Of a DNA stretch of 64,000 bases, positions 46,185 to 56,938 are shown piece by piece. Position 1 is the first letter of the stretch. The number at the start of each line of letters is the position of its first letter. The notes beneath the pieces are model-generated. The model was not told the DNA's origin. It saw only the letters and a list, made by a program, of their open reading frames with translations, and ran no database searches. The DNA lies in assembly GCA_964058845.1 (NCBI GenBank), contig CAXKVR010000010.1, forward strand, positions 186,001-250,000, written 5' to 3'. Origin of the DNA: Carex sylvatica (lineage: Eukaryota; Streptophyta; Magnoliopsida; Poales; Cyperaceae). The position numbers were made by a program, and so were the translations under genes.

Positions 46185-46745
46185 AGAGGCGATATGAATG
46201 AGAGATGAAAGCAACGCGATATGGAGTATTGATCTTGTCATTTTACAGTATTCACCATGTTAATTTTACAGTATTCATCTTGTAATTTTATAGTATTTAT
46301 CTTGTGAAAATCTGAAGGAAAGAGATGATAGAGAGGCGATATGGAGTATTGATCTTGTCATTTTACAGTATTCACCATGTTAATTTTACAGTATTCATCT
46401 TATGCAAATCTGGAGGAAAGAGACGAAAGCAAGGCAATATGGAGTATTGATCTTGTAATTTTACTGTATTCACATTGTTATTTTACAGTATTCATCTTGT
46501 GATTTTACAGTATTAATCTTATGAAAATATGGAGGAAATATATGATAGAGAGGCGATATGGATTATTGATCTTGTCATTTTACAGTATTCACCATGTTAA
46601 TTTTATAGTATTCATCTTGCGAAAATCTGGAGGAAAGAAATGATAGAGAAACGATATGGAGTATTGATCTTGTCATTTTACAATATTCACCATGTTAATT
46701 TTACAGTATTCATCTTGTAATTTTACAGTATTCATCTTGTGAACA
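46185..46745 (+). repeat. Minisatellite of ~115-bp units (TTTTACAGTATTCATCTTGT)
   Basis: About five units with sub-repeats GGAGTATTGATCTTGTCATT, TTACAGTATTCACCATGTTA and GAGGCGATATGGAGTATTG, some losing or gaining the inner TTTTACAGTATTCATCTTGT block. The theme decays further to about 47000. Non-coding. Confidence 0.85.
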
Positions 46746-48098
46746 GTTACTAATTTTTAACAATGTTATTGTGAATATTTGATGTATTAATGATTTATAG
46801 TTTGTATCTGTTAGTTTACTGTTTACATATTTTAAATTTATAGTATTAAATTTTGCAGTGTGTTTATCTCAGTTGTATAGTGTTTTAGGTTTCAGATTTA
46901 TAGTTTTATAGTTTTCATCTGTTAGTTTTATAGTTTACATTTGAAAATTTTATAGTATTGAAGTTCTATAGTTTGCATCTTTATGTTTTACAATATGTGT
47001 AGTTTTAATTTATAGAATATAGATGCAAATATAAATATTAATAATTGAAGAAAAAAAATTATGAAATTTTTTAAAAAAATTAAAATTAATTCTAATTTTG
47101 AAAAAGAAATTTTGATTAAAAAAATAATTTTGTATAATTTCTAGGATTATTTTGAAAAAACTGCAAGTTTGAGAAATTGTTCAATTTTAAAATGTTCTAG
47201 AAGGTTTTAAAACTGTCATTAACTGCAAGTTAGAGAAGTACATCAAGTGGTTCCGCATCAAGTACAGTTAGTTTAGCAAGTTGTGCAAATTGCAAGTACA
47301 CAAAGTGGTCCCGCTGAATGTTAGAAATTTAAAGTGCAATTTTTATAAGATTTGTTATACAAGTTACAGCATTTAATTAGTAATTTTACAGGATTAGCGC
47401 AAGTCAAATGACAATTTTGCTGTTGACAAACTGTAGACAACAAGCTGTGGACAATTAGGCGCTTCCTTAAACATAATTTCATATTATATAATATAATAAT
47501 AATTGTATAATTATTATTTTTCTTATTTATTCGAGTTAATTGCTCTAGTTAATTTTAAAAATAGATAAGCGGATGTTGTGATTTTTCAATTCGATACAAT
47601 GTAAAATTATTCATGGTACGAATCTCAAGTTGACAATATTGCATAAAGGTACACAAATCACAACACCAGTAACGCCACATAAGAACTAGATCGTCAATGG
47701 TTCTGGTGGGGGATTAAAAAAACAAAAAAGAGAACTTGGCATGCATTTTATTTCTCCTTTGGAGGTGGCAACTGGCAACTGGCAACTGACAAGCGCATGA
47801 ACAACACAAACAAACAAACAAACAAGCAAAGCATAAAAAGAAGAAAGCTGCAAAAAAGCAAAAGAATGTCTGGTAAAGCATAATACAAAACATAAGACAA
47901 GTTCTATAAAGAAATAAAAATAGCCTAGATGCTTTTCAATTCTACCCAATCTCATTTTTTTATTTCTTTATTAGTTTGAGCTGTCGCCAATTATAGAGTT
48001 GGATGTGGCAAGGCCGAAAATTTTAAAATATTCTTAACTCAAAAAAAAAAAAAAAACTAAAAAACCTACTGTTTTTAAAAAAATTCATATTTATCCGG
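46746..48098. other. Intergenic, nothing firm
   Basis: AT-rich. TTTATAGTTT-type degenerate repeats to about 47000, then unique sequence. The - strand frame at 47686-47955 is not recognised. Confidence 0.4.
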
Positions 48099-48252
48099 CC
48101 ACAACAACAAATGACGGCCTTATTACTGAGAGCCGTCAATTGTCATTGTGGTCCTATAAAAATTTCAAAATTTACTGTAATAAGCTGAATTTTTTTTGTT
48201 TAACGACAAATGACGGCTTCATTTTTTTGAGGCCGCCATTTGTCGTTGCGGT
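48099..48252. repeat. Two tandem hairpins with AAATGACGGC / GCCGTCA arms
   Basis: The first hairpin (48099-48151) pairs CCACAACAACAAATGACGGC with GCCGTCAATTGTCATTGTGG. The second (48202-48252) pairs CGACAAATGACGGC with GCCGCCATTTGTCGTTGCGG. The two are a tandem duplication about 100 bp apart. Repeated GACGGC-type subterminal motifs are common in plant CACTA elements, but no CACTA terminus is visible, so the class is a guess. Confidence 0.6.
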
Positions 48253-48763
48253 CCGAATAAAAATAAAATTCTTCAGTTTTAGTTTATATTTTTTTAACAG
48301 GAATATATTTAATAATTTCATGTGGCAAAGACCACATTTACATAATTTATTAAACTTAAACATTACCATGCAATTTGGAGATTTATGATTTATAAATTCA
48401 CATGTATATGCTATATGATAATAGTCGTCTTCAGGGACGTATTTACAATATGCTAATGAGGGCTTAATTACCTCATAATTAAAAAAAAAAACAAATAACA
48501 ATATATATTAAAATTTAATTGAATTTTTGTTTAGAATTTCACTCTATACATGTATTTAAATTTTGACCGCGACATATTATATGCTTACATTTCAATCCAC
48601 TCCATAATTTAGCGCAAATATTTGCTTTCCAGTGTGAAGCTTGCAAATCAAACAATTCAGTATACAAATTTGCGGTCAAAATTGACAAGGACTTCAAAAT
48701 AATAAATTAATTATAATCAAGGGAAGGAGAGTAAACGCTTGTGGGCCTCTGACAAGATTTCAC

Positions 48764-48809
48764 GGGGGGGGGGGGGGGGGGGGGGGGGGGGAGAGAGAGA
48801 GAGAGAGAG
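48764..48809. repeat. 28-bp poly-G run followed by (GA)n
   Basis: An unbroken run of 28 G (48764-48791) runs straight into a GA microsatellite. Such tracts are often misassembled; its true length is uncertain. Confidence 0.9.
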
Positions 48810-48839
48810 TAAGGTGGCATTATCAAGGGGAGGAGAGAT

Positions 48840-50076
48840 TTTTATTTTTTATTATTATATTGTCCTCCCAGATTTAGTCCTCTATTATCCCTTTGATTTT
48901 TAACAACTAACCAGTGAACCATTAACTGTATTTTTCTATCAACAAAAACTTCTAAATTCGCTTCTAAACTCTCCTCTTCATCTTCTCTTCTCTCTCCATG
49001 TGATCACCGACCACAGAAGAGCGTGGTGCACCGTCGAGATCTAGTGAGGAGATCTGATGCGATCCGGCACAATCTTATTTCGTCTTCGATGAGATCCGGC
49101 GGCGAGAGCGTGGTGCACCATTGGAGGGGGTCCATGCTAGCTCAACGAAGGTTGTCAGAGTGCAACAACATATGAATACTTCATTAGTTAGATATGCATA
49201 CTTTATGTTGTTAGATATGAATACTTCATATTTATATTAATTAGTTATAAATACTTAATTAGTTAGATATGAATACTTCATTAGTTAGATATGAATATTT
49301 CATTGGTAAGATATGAACACAATATACTTACTATAAAAAAAAAAAACTTTTTAAGTGAATTGAAGATGCGTCTGATTTTGAATTGTATAAATTATTTCGT
49401 ACATGTATGAATACTTCGTAATCTTCAGTATGAATATTATTAGTGTCATGTGTGAATACTTTCTATAATACTAGGCTGTTGGGAATACTTCCTGGTCCCC
49501 AACTGGGCAGGTGTGAATATTGTTAGTGTCAGATGTGAATATTGTTAGTGTCAGGTGTGAATACTTCATTAGTTATATATTAATAGTTATATATATGATT
49601 ACTTCATTTGTTAGATATAAATACTTCATGTTGTCAACATATGAATACTTCATTAATTTAGATATGAATACTATATAGATTCACTAATATTGTGATTCAC
49701 GGTAGTGGTCTCCAATTTTGGCAAATGACACTTTCAGATAGTTGTAGTTTCCAATTCAGGCTGTCAGACGTCGCCAGCGGTCCCCCTGATCGTTACTGGT
49801 TCTCAAAATTAATGGTCTCCTCTAGTTTGTGTTTACATATGACAAATATTATAGATAATAAGTATGAATACTATAAATTCGTAGATATGAATACTATATG
49901 TTTTGATGATGAATAAAATCACGTTAATCCTACTCATTGGCAGTAGTTACTATGTACGAGTCAGTTAGTAGTCTCTGTTGTACTTTTTTTTGTCTTTTAG
50001 TGCGGGAGACTGAATGAGAGTACTGTTAATCGTTCTTTTTTTTCTTTTCTTTTTGTCATTTAGAAGCCCGTAGGCA
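48840..50076 (-). mobile_element. 1.24-kb insertion with 18-bp target duplication, A-rich 3' end on - strand
   Basis: ATCAAGGGGAGGAGAGAT stands at both edges (48822-48839 and 50077-50094). On the - strand the insert starts TGCCTACGGGCTTCTAAATG and ends in AATAATAAAAAATAAAAA next to the duplication. A long target duplication plus an A-rich tail points to LINE-type retrotransposition (a SINE-like or retrocopied RNA). The start motif GCCTACGGGCTT also occurs at about 30485-30500 on the same strand. The insert has no coding frame and holds the GATATGAATACTTCATTAGT minisatellite (about 49155-49680). Confidence 0.6.
49155..49680 (+). repeat. Degenerate GATATGAATACTTCATTAGT repeats
   Basis: Short units of 20-35 bases containing GAATACTTCATTAGTTAGATAT and GTGTGAATATTGTTAGTGTC, irregularly spaced. 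Inside the 48840-50076 insertion. Confidence 0.75.
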
Positions 50077-50094
50077 ATCAAGGGGAGGAGAGAT

Positions 50095-52410
50095 GGTTGA
50101 AAATTTCAAACCAAACCATTTGCATTTGTAACCAAGAGAGAGATGCATGCACATGCCATGCTAGTCAATTAGTCATATATGACTTTCTTAATAGATGCCT
50201 TTATAATTGGTACATCTGGCACAAAAATGGTCCCAGAGAATGTAAGGTGTGGTAAATGTTACCATCAAAAGAAGCAAGAAGATAAGTAAAATAAATGGCT
50301 ATATTGGTTGATAGATATTTTATGGATATGCTTTTGCTTTTTTTATCCTTCTTTATCCTTTTTCTATCATATTTGACATCCAATTCCCTGTTATTTACAA
50401 GGTAATACTGATACAGGTATCAAGTGGACCTTGCTATAGGCATCATAACATTTGTAGAAATAGTACATGTCAATAGTTTTTGAATAATTTTGCCTTGTGA
50501 TAATGATAATAGTCAAAAGTAAAATTATGTTGGAAACTCAAATGGATGCAATTAAGTGAAATCAGTGTTTTAAATAGCATGTTATAATATTTTTCAGACC
50601 TTAAACACTAAGTTATGGAATAAAAGTGCATTATTTCATCTACGACCGCTATAGCATATAGCACAAATAGTATATGTTATACTACAAAGGCTTTTATCTC
50701 AAGATTCAAACTGAAATTTTCTTGTAAGGATAAAAAATTTTCAAGGTCCATATTGTTTTTTTTCTTCTTTTAAATAGGAAACTATAGATATTATGTCAAG
50801 ATGAATATATTACTTTGAATAGAAAACAAATAATTAGTTTATGTTATGATGGTTATATTATTTTGAATAGAAAGCAATATATATTTTATGATATTACTAG
50901 AGATATCTTAAATAGAATTTTGGACATTGTACTGATTCAATATTAATATTATAATTTTTAATCAATTCAATTTTACTTATTGCTATACGAGACTTTAGGT
51001 AATGTTAATAATTAGTAGAATTATATAATTTAATTAAAAAAACACTATACTATGTAGAATAATTTTTGTTATAGCTACACTATTCACATTAGCTATTTTT
51101 TTTAACTTCCTACAATCCCACAGTAATACAATAATCGCTATTTAAAAATCCAATCGCTTGCATGCAGGATTTTAAACATACATTTACATTTTACATAATA
51201 TTCCCAATGTACATGCATGTGTTCATCAAATGTTTTTTAACAAATGTGGTATGTGCCCGCCGTTTTATTTTTTTTTACAAATGTGGGTTCTAGTGCCATA
51301 AAATTTGGATGATTTTTTCAAAATAAAATTAAGGTGTTTATTTCAAAAGAACCTCTGGATAGGCCCAAAGTATTGGTGATTAGGCATTGACTATTCTGTG
51401 TGGTCACACTCAAGCCAACTATATATTTCAGTAAGACAAATATCTTTTTTGGAAATCATGCATAGGTGCATGCATGCTAAATTAGTTTTTTCAAACGACT
51501 ATTAACTCCAAAGTCAATAAAAATTAAATTTAGTGGACAATCATTAGGAGAATTATTACAAGGAGTTATGAGTTAGAACCCTAATTAAATTAGTTTTGCA
51601 ATAGTTGTGTTGTGCCATATGCTAAAAGAAAAAAAAAATATTTACTTTGTTGTGCAGTAACTTTTTTTATTAAAAGTTAATATAGGAAATCAAGTTGCTC
51701 TTTTACTAGTTGTAATAGCAGCAGAAAAGAACAAACTAGCATCTACATATGATGATTAATAAAAATATTTACTTATATATATAATTTTTTTTTCTACTTC
51801 AAATAATAAACTGAGCTACTTAAATGTGATTTATTTTGTTAACAAGAGTCTTATTGTGATGTTCTTCTTGTTAATTTTCTTATACTGTTATTCACCGTTA
51901 TACATAGCTGCTGATCTTTCATAATTAAAATCTGAAATATTAATTTAATAGAGGCCTAATAGATTCACAATAGTTAATACTGCATATAACGCTCACTAGT
52001 TTCTATATTTGCTAAAAAAAACACCATAACAAAACCATGTCAATAAACTTTGTTGTGAATCTTACATTTATAAATAATTAAATAAAAATGTGTCAAATAT
52101 TTCTGTGCAATTTGATGCGCAATTCAGATTAATTTCAATATATATACCAGTGCATATTTGTGTGTTGATACTGATATCCTTCTATCTGCATCTTTTTAAG
52201 TTAAAAGATATAAAATAAATAGGACTACACCCAATAATTTTCATGAAAGCCTGATTTACAAAGTAAGAAGTTTTAGTTTACAGTGATTGATCTGAACCGT
52301 TACTGAGAAAAATAAATTACAAAAATATAACAGTAGAGACGAAAAAAGGCAATTCACAAGAATTGTCAAAACAGGTGCATTCACTAAAATCTTCAATGAA
52401 GAAGGGTCTC
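50095..52410. other. Intergenic; possible old hAT-like element
   Basis: AT-rich 3' side of the Aux/IAA gene. About 50571-51146 is bounded by TTTTAAATAGC and its complement GCTATTTAAAA, and similar ATAGC/GCTATAGC motifs occur near 59690-59860. No target duplication could be read, so I leave it as a possible element. No gene. Confidence 0.35.
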
Positions 52411-54857
52411 TCAAATCTCAACTCTTAACAATGTGTTGAACTGTTGATGATTTTCTCCTGGAGATAGATCCTGCCTGAAATACAGAAAAAAAAAAATGAA
52501 ATATAAACCAGCATTTACACAGAGAGAATAAGTATGTGAGTGTTGTTGTACTGTTATAGAATTATGTACTGCCTTACCGGTAATCGGGAAAGCTCGGAGC
52601 TCTTAATCACCCTCAACCTCCTTGCCGATGAAACAAACAATCTACCATTCATAAAAAAATAAAAACACACCATCATGATCATGATCATCATTGTCAGAAT
52701 CAGATTATTAGATTGTTGCTCAATTTTTGTTGTTGGTGTTGACAGTGGTGTTTTAGATTATGTCACAGCAATTACTGTTATTAATATAACTACCACTACT
52801 ATTATTGCTATATAATTAAATGATTACTACTACTGTCTTTATATATTATTTTTGTTATTGTTATTATTCTTCTGTTTACCTCCAAGGCACATCACTTGCC
52901 AGAACTCTGTCACCTTCAGTGTCTTCATAAACTAATGTATATTCACCACTGCCATCCAGCAAGCAAGAAAATATTTCATCCTCTCCATTTTCTCTACTTT
53001 CTCCATCTCCAACCTTAGAAGAATCCTTTTGAACTAATTAAACAAAAACTATTACAAAAGATTAAAATAAATAGCACATAATGTAAAACAACAAAACATG
53101 GAACATGTACCTTCTTTTCTTCTTCTTCTTCTTCTTTTATTGTTTTTAAATAAATATGTAAAAAAAAACATGTACCTTGATAGAAGCCTTTAAAGAGTTC
53201 TTTCACAGCCAAACATAGTTTTTCATAGCCATCATATGCGCTTAAATCAACTTTTCTTCCAATGGGTACGCCGTCCATGTTGATTTTTACAAAATTGCCC
53301 TTCTTGCTATTAGTGTTTGGGTTGGCCTCGGTCTCATATTTTTCTGGTTCTGGCAATTGTTTTGAGCTACTTGCAATGTTTTTCCTAAAAGATCTGACTG
53401 GCGGCCAACCAACTACTGGTGCAGTGCCATTTCTGTAATCACACAAAATAAAGCAGTAAAAAAAATTTGCTTCTTTTTAATTAACAGAAACGATTTATTA
53501 AATTATAATTTTAATAAATTTGAAAAGTTTGTTTCATAAAACAATTGGATATTGGAACAGTAAATCTGATATTCAGAATTATTTTTTAAATTTAGGCAGA
53601 CGAAAAAATTCCCTACAAAAGATAAAACAATAAGGATGTCTCCACATGCATTTAGTAGAGACCAATTATTAGTTTATAACTTGATCCCAGAAATAAATGA
53701 AAAAAATAACATAAAGGGTGCATCATACATAAATTAATTAGTTAATTAATTAACAATTTATTACCTTGCCTGAGCAGTGGCTAGTGGCTTTCTAATGGCC
53801 TCTGTATCTTGGCACTGTTTATTCTTTCCTCTTTCTACACTTGTGCCAAGTGATAATTCCTTTCCCATTCTACCATTATAAACTTGGCAAACAAAAGAAA
53901 GAAAATATCACTATCACCTAATCATGAAACTAATTAACATTTAAATATGTTTAAATTTTGACAAGTCATATTATTTTTTTCTAGGCTCCGTACTTATCTT
54001 TGTTTGTAGCTATTTACCTCTCTTTTTTTCACCTTGTGATTGCTCCTTAAATCATGAAATATTATTTCTCTGTGTATTTTTTCACTTTTAACACCTTAGA
54101 GTAGGGGTGTAAACGGTCGGATACGGATCGGATATTAAATGTTATGAATACGGATCGGATATCGGACAGATACAGATATTTTTCATAATTAGCTTGTTAG
54201 TTACAAAATATCTATTATATTATTAAAATATTAGTCACTAATTATGTCATAGTGTTATATTATTCATCAAAATATATATTTATATGCAATTTAATAAATC
54301 AATTTAAGAACATATATCATATTTGTTGTGGTTTAAAGTGTAAACAGTCGGATACGGATAGTAAAAAGTTTTATCGTATCCGTATCCATTATAATTTTTT
54401 GGATACAGTCACCAAATTTAATTTTTCTAGTGACTTAAATTCCTCCTTGTTTATGCAGGGAGAATCTTAATTTTATTTGAACTTGAGAAATACATTATGA
54501 GTTATCTAAGTACATATTAAACGACAAAAGAAATTAAATGAGATGAGTTCTAGTTATACCTTGTGATTTGTACTTGATAGCATCAGAAAAGCCTCTCTTT
54601 GCACCGTGAGAGACGCTACTAGAATGAAATGCATTCAATGAATAACCAAGAGAATGAAGAGATGGTTTCTCCTCTGTTTTCTCTATGTCTCTTCCTGGAA
54701 GCCCCAATTTCAATTCTAGCTCTCTTTCATCCTGATCTAACAGTTTATTAGTTAGGTTAGCTGTTTTTTGATTGATTATCGGCTTCCATTCTCTCTCATT
54801 TGGTATTAAGTGCAGCAATTTCGGGTATCTCTCTTTTTCCTTTGATTCTTCTTCCAT
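52411..54857 (-). CDS. Aux/IAA auxin-response repressor (IAA18/IAA26-like)
   Basis: Six coding exons, all with consistent phase: 54857-54560, 53882-53765, 53432-53176, 53033-52880, 52641-52578, then the last from 52474 or 52470. The product, about 315 residues, represses ARF transcription factors in the nucleus and is degraded when auxin bridges it to TIR1/AFB. Domain I is the EAR motif ELELKLGLPG (about 46-55). A KR pair (GAKRGF) precedes domain II, the degron VVGWPPVRSFRKN in exon 3. The PB1 domain spans exons 3-5: NFVKINMDGVPIGRKVDL with the basic face, YTLVYEDTEGDRVLASDVPW with the acidic OPCA part, then RLFVSSARRLRVIKSSEL. Usual Met of the DVPWxMF motif is Leu here. Two acceptors 4 bases apart (CAGGCAG) give two different tails: stop at 52418 (tail AGSISRRKSS...) or 52411 (tail DLSPGENHQQ...). 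The start is the first ATG, preceded by an acceptor (AAACAG) of a leader intron. Confidence 0.93.
54104..54410. mobile_element. hAT-like remnant in Aux/IAA intron 1
   Basis: TAGGGGTGTAAACGGTCGGATACGGATCGG and, further on, GTGTAAACAGTCGGATACGG and ATACAGTCACC resemble the hAT MITE termini (TAGGGGTGNAAAC) seen at 14704 and 44066. It lies within the first coding intron (53883-54559). No clear second end or target duplication, so old or rearranged. Confidence 0.4.
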
Positions 54858-55687
54858 GGAGATCTTGTCCTGTTTATGATTGAAATTGGAAATTTTATCT
54901 AATGATTGAAATTGAACAGGTCATATTTGAAAAGAATTAAAGAACAGAAATCGAACAATTCAACAGACTCATCGTCAGTCAAGATACAAAGCACCTTTTT
55001 TCAACTAGAAAAAAAAATAAACAAAGAAACCTGAAGAAATACAAGAACAAATTTTTGATTGAGAAAGCACAGAACATATAATACTTGAAACAGAGCAATA
55101 GAAAAATAAAATAAAAATACGAGCTACCTGAACAGAAACGCAGATCCACACGCCATAACAATTGAACTAAAGAAAGAAAAAAAAAATGAAACAGACACTT
55201 TCAAAGTACATGAAGAACCATCACATGGAACAAGCAAAACAGCACAAAAATAGAGTTATAGATTTTATTGCAACAAGAAAAGACAATGAATGAGAAAAAA
55301 AGAATTAAAACAGAGAAAAAGTTCTAACCTTTTCACTGTTTCCCGCAAACTTCACTTCAAGTCTGGTTCGAACTGGAAAGCAAGCACAGAATTCAGAAGG
55401 TCGGTACGGAGCACCTAAATCGTTGAAAAATCGAATCTGATGGTGAGAAATGCTGCGCGCGAGTTCTTTGGATGCCTTTGAGTCGTTGCTTTCTATTCTC
55501 AAAAAAAGAGTCGTTGCTTTCTCTCTTACCTTTTTTCCTTTTCTTTTCTTTTTCTTTTCTTTCGTGGGTTGGGTTTCTACTTTTAGAAGTTTGAACCAAG
55601 GCGTGTGGCTAAAACTGGGGACAGGCGGGATTGAACTCTCATGAGATGAGAGATTACCACAGAGAGAAAGAAAGTCACGCAAGTTAT
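54858..55687 (-). promoter_or_regulatory. Aux/IAA 5' UTR, leader intron and core promoter region
   Basis: On the - strand an acceptor AAACAG lies about 15 bases before the ATG at 54857. Upstream, AGTGAAAAG|GTTAGAAC near 55327 is a plausible donor. The GA/CT-rich stretch 55390-55680 would then be the transcribed leader. An open frame of 144 codons (55305-55739) covers it, but its composition (KEKKKKRKGKK) is that of a GA-rich leader, not a known protein, and it runs into a MITE. The transcription start is not fixed. Confidence 0.5.
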
Positions 55688-55911
55688 GGAAGCAACTCTG
55701 CTCCTGTTCTTGAGAAAAGGAGATCCTCCTATTCGACAATTCGAACCGTTAAAAATCGATTAAACGGCTTTAATTAGTTTCTTCTTTTATATTAATATAA
55801 TTTACTAAAATAAATCAGATATAATTAAAGCCGTTCGATCAATTTTGAATGGTTCAGATTGGAGAATAGAAAGATCCTCCTTTCTCAAGAAAAGGAGCAG
55901 ATTCCATTCCT
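55688..55911. mobile_element. Foldback Mutator-type MITE at the Aux/IAA promoter
   Basis: A 224-bp element flanked by exact GCAAGTTAT (55679-55687 and 55912-55920), a 9-bp target duplication. The ends pair through CTGCTCCTGTTCTTGAG and its complement, and the inner arms through AATCGATTAAACGGCTTTAA. Because of its position it probably forms part of the Aux/IAA upstream region. Confidence 0.85.
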
Positions 55912-56084
55912 GCAAGTTATAGGGGTTAGTATAAACTAGTTTGAATTTAATTATTATGAATTCAAGTTAATTTAATTTTTTTTTTAAATGAACATTCAAT
56001 ATTTAAATCAATAAGTTCGAGCTAACTTGATTGAAGTAGGAAACAATCAAAGACTCGAATTATATTTTTATTTTAGATATAAAA

Positions 56085-56442
56085 GAGTTAAAACAAAGGT
56101 GTTCTTAGGCTCATTAAGCTTTTTTGGTAAATGTAAATCACAAAACTTATTTAATTGAATTCAAACAATAAATTAAAACCGACGAGTGATACATTTATAT
56201 GTAAAATTTGTAATATTTTAAATTAATTTAATATAAATTCAAACAGTTAAAAAATAACAAAAAATAAACACATTGAAATTAACTTTTTTTACCGCTTGAC
56301 TTTATATCAAATCAAAATTTTTTTTTTTTTTTGCATTTAAATGCATAATTAATTCGTAAAGTAGACCGACTTTAACAAGTTGAATTTCACATTTAAAGGC
56401 AACCGATAAGTTTTGAAGCTTACAAACATCCTAGTTCTATTT
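56085..56442. mobile_element. Degenerate 'GAGTAGAACTAGGG'-family MITE
   Basis: A 358-bp relative of the element at 16776. Ends read GAGTTAAAACAAAGGTGTTC and CATCCTAGTTCTATTT; flanks GATATAAAA and AATATAAAA (9 bp, one mismatch). The interior keeps GACGAGTGATACAT and CGCTTGACTTTATAT motifs. Confidence 0.7.
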
Positions 56443-56487
56443 AATATAAAATATATAAACTGTACCAATGGAAATACGATAATAACA

Positions 56488-56938
56488 AAGTAGAACTAGA
56501 GTGTTCTTAAGTTCACCAAGTTCTTTGGTGAACTCAAGTTTAAAACCCGTCAAATCAGATTCGGAAAGCTTTTTGGTGAACTCAAGTCTAAAATCCGTCA
56601 AATCGGATTCAAATAATAAATCTGAACCGTTGAAACACGCCTACCTTACGAGTGATGCGTCTACATATGAAAATTTTAAATATTCAAACTAATTTAGTAT
56701 AAAGTCAAGCGGTCAAAATTAGAAAGTTAATAAATTAATTTTAATGCATTCATTTTTTAAATATTTTTTGATCACTTGACTTTATACAAAATTAATTTCA
56801 AAATTAACTTTTTTACATACAAGCGTATCACTCATAAAGTAGACGGATTTCAACAGTTCAAATTTGTCATTTAAAATCAATTCAATAGATTTTAAACTTA
56901 AATTCACCAAGGAACTTAAAAACACCCTAGTTCTACTC
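56488..56938. mobile_element. 'GAGTAGAACTAGGG'-family MITE with internal duplication
   Basis: A 451-bp relative of 16776 with ends AAGTAGAACTAGAGTGTTC and ACACCCTAGTTCTACTC; flanks ATAATAACA and GTAATAACA (one mismatch). Near the left end, a block of about 60 bp (TTTGGTGAACTCAAGT..., CGTCAAATC) is duplicated, which accounts for its extra length over the 16776 copy. Confidence 0.78.

Noticed and set aside
55305..55739. 144-codon frame upstream of Aux/IAA
   Set aside because: It covers the GA-rich leader, crosses a probable splice donor and runs into a MITE; composition is not protein-like.
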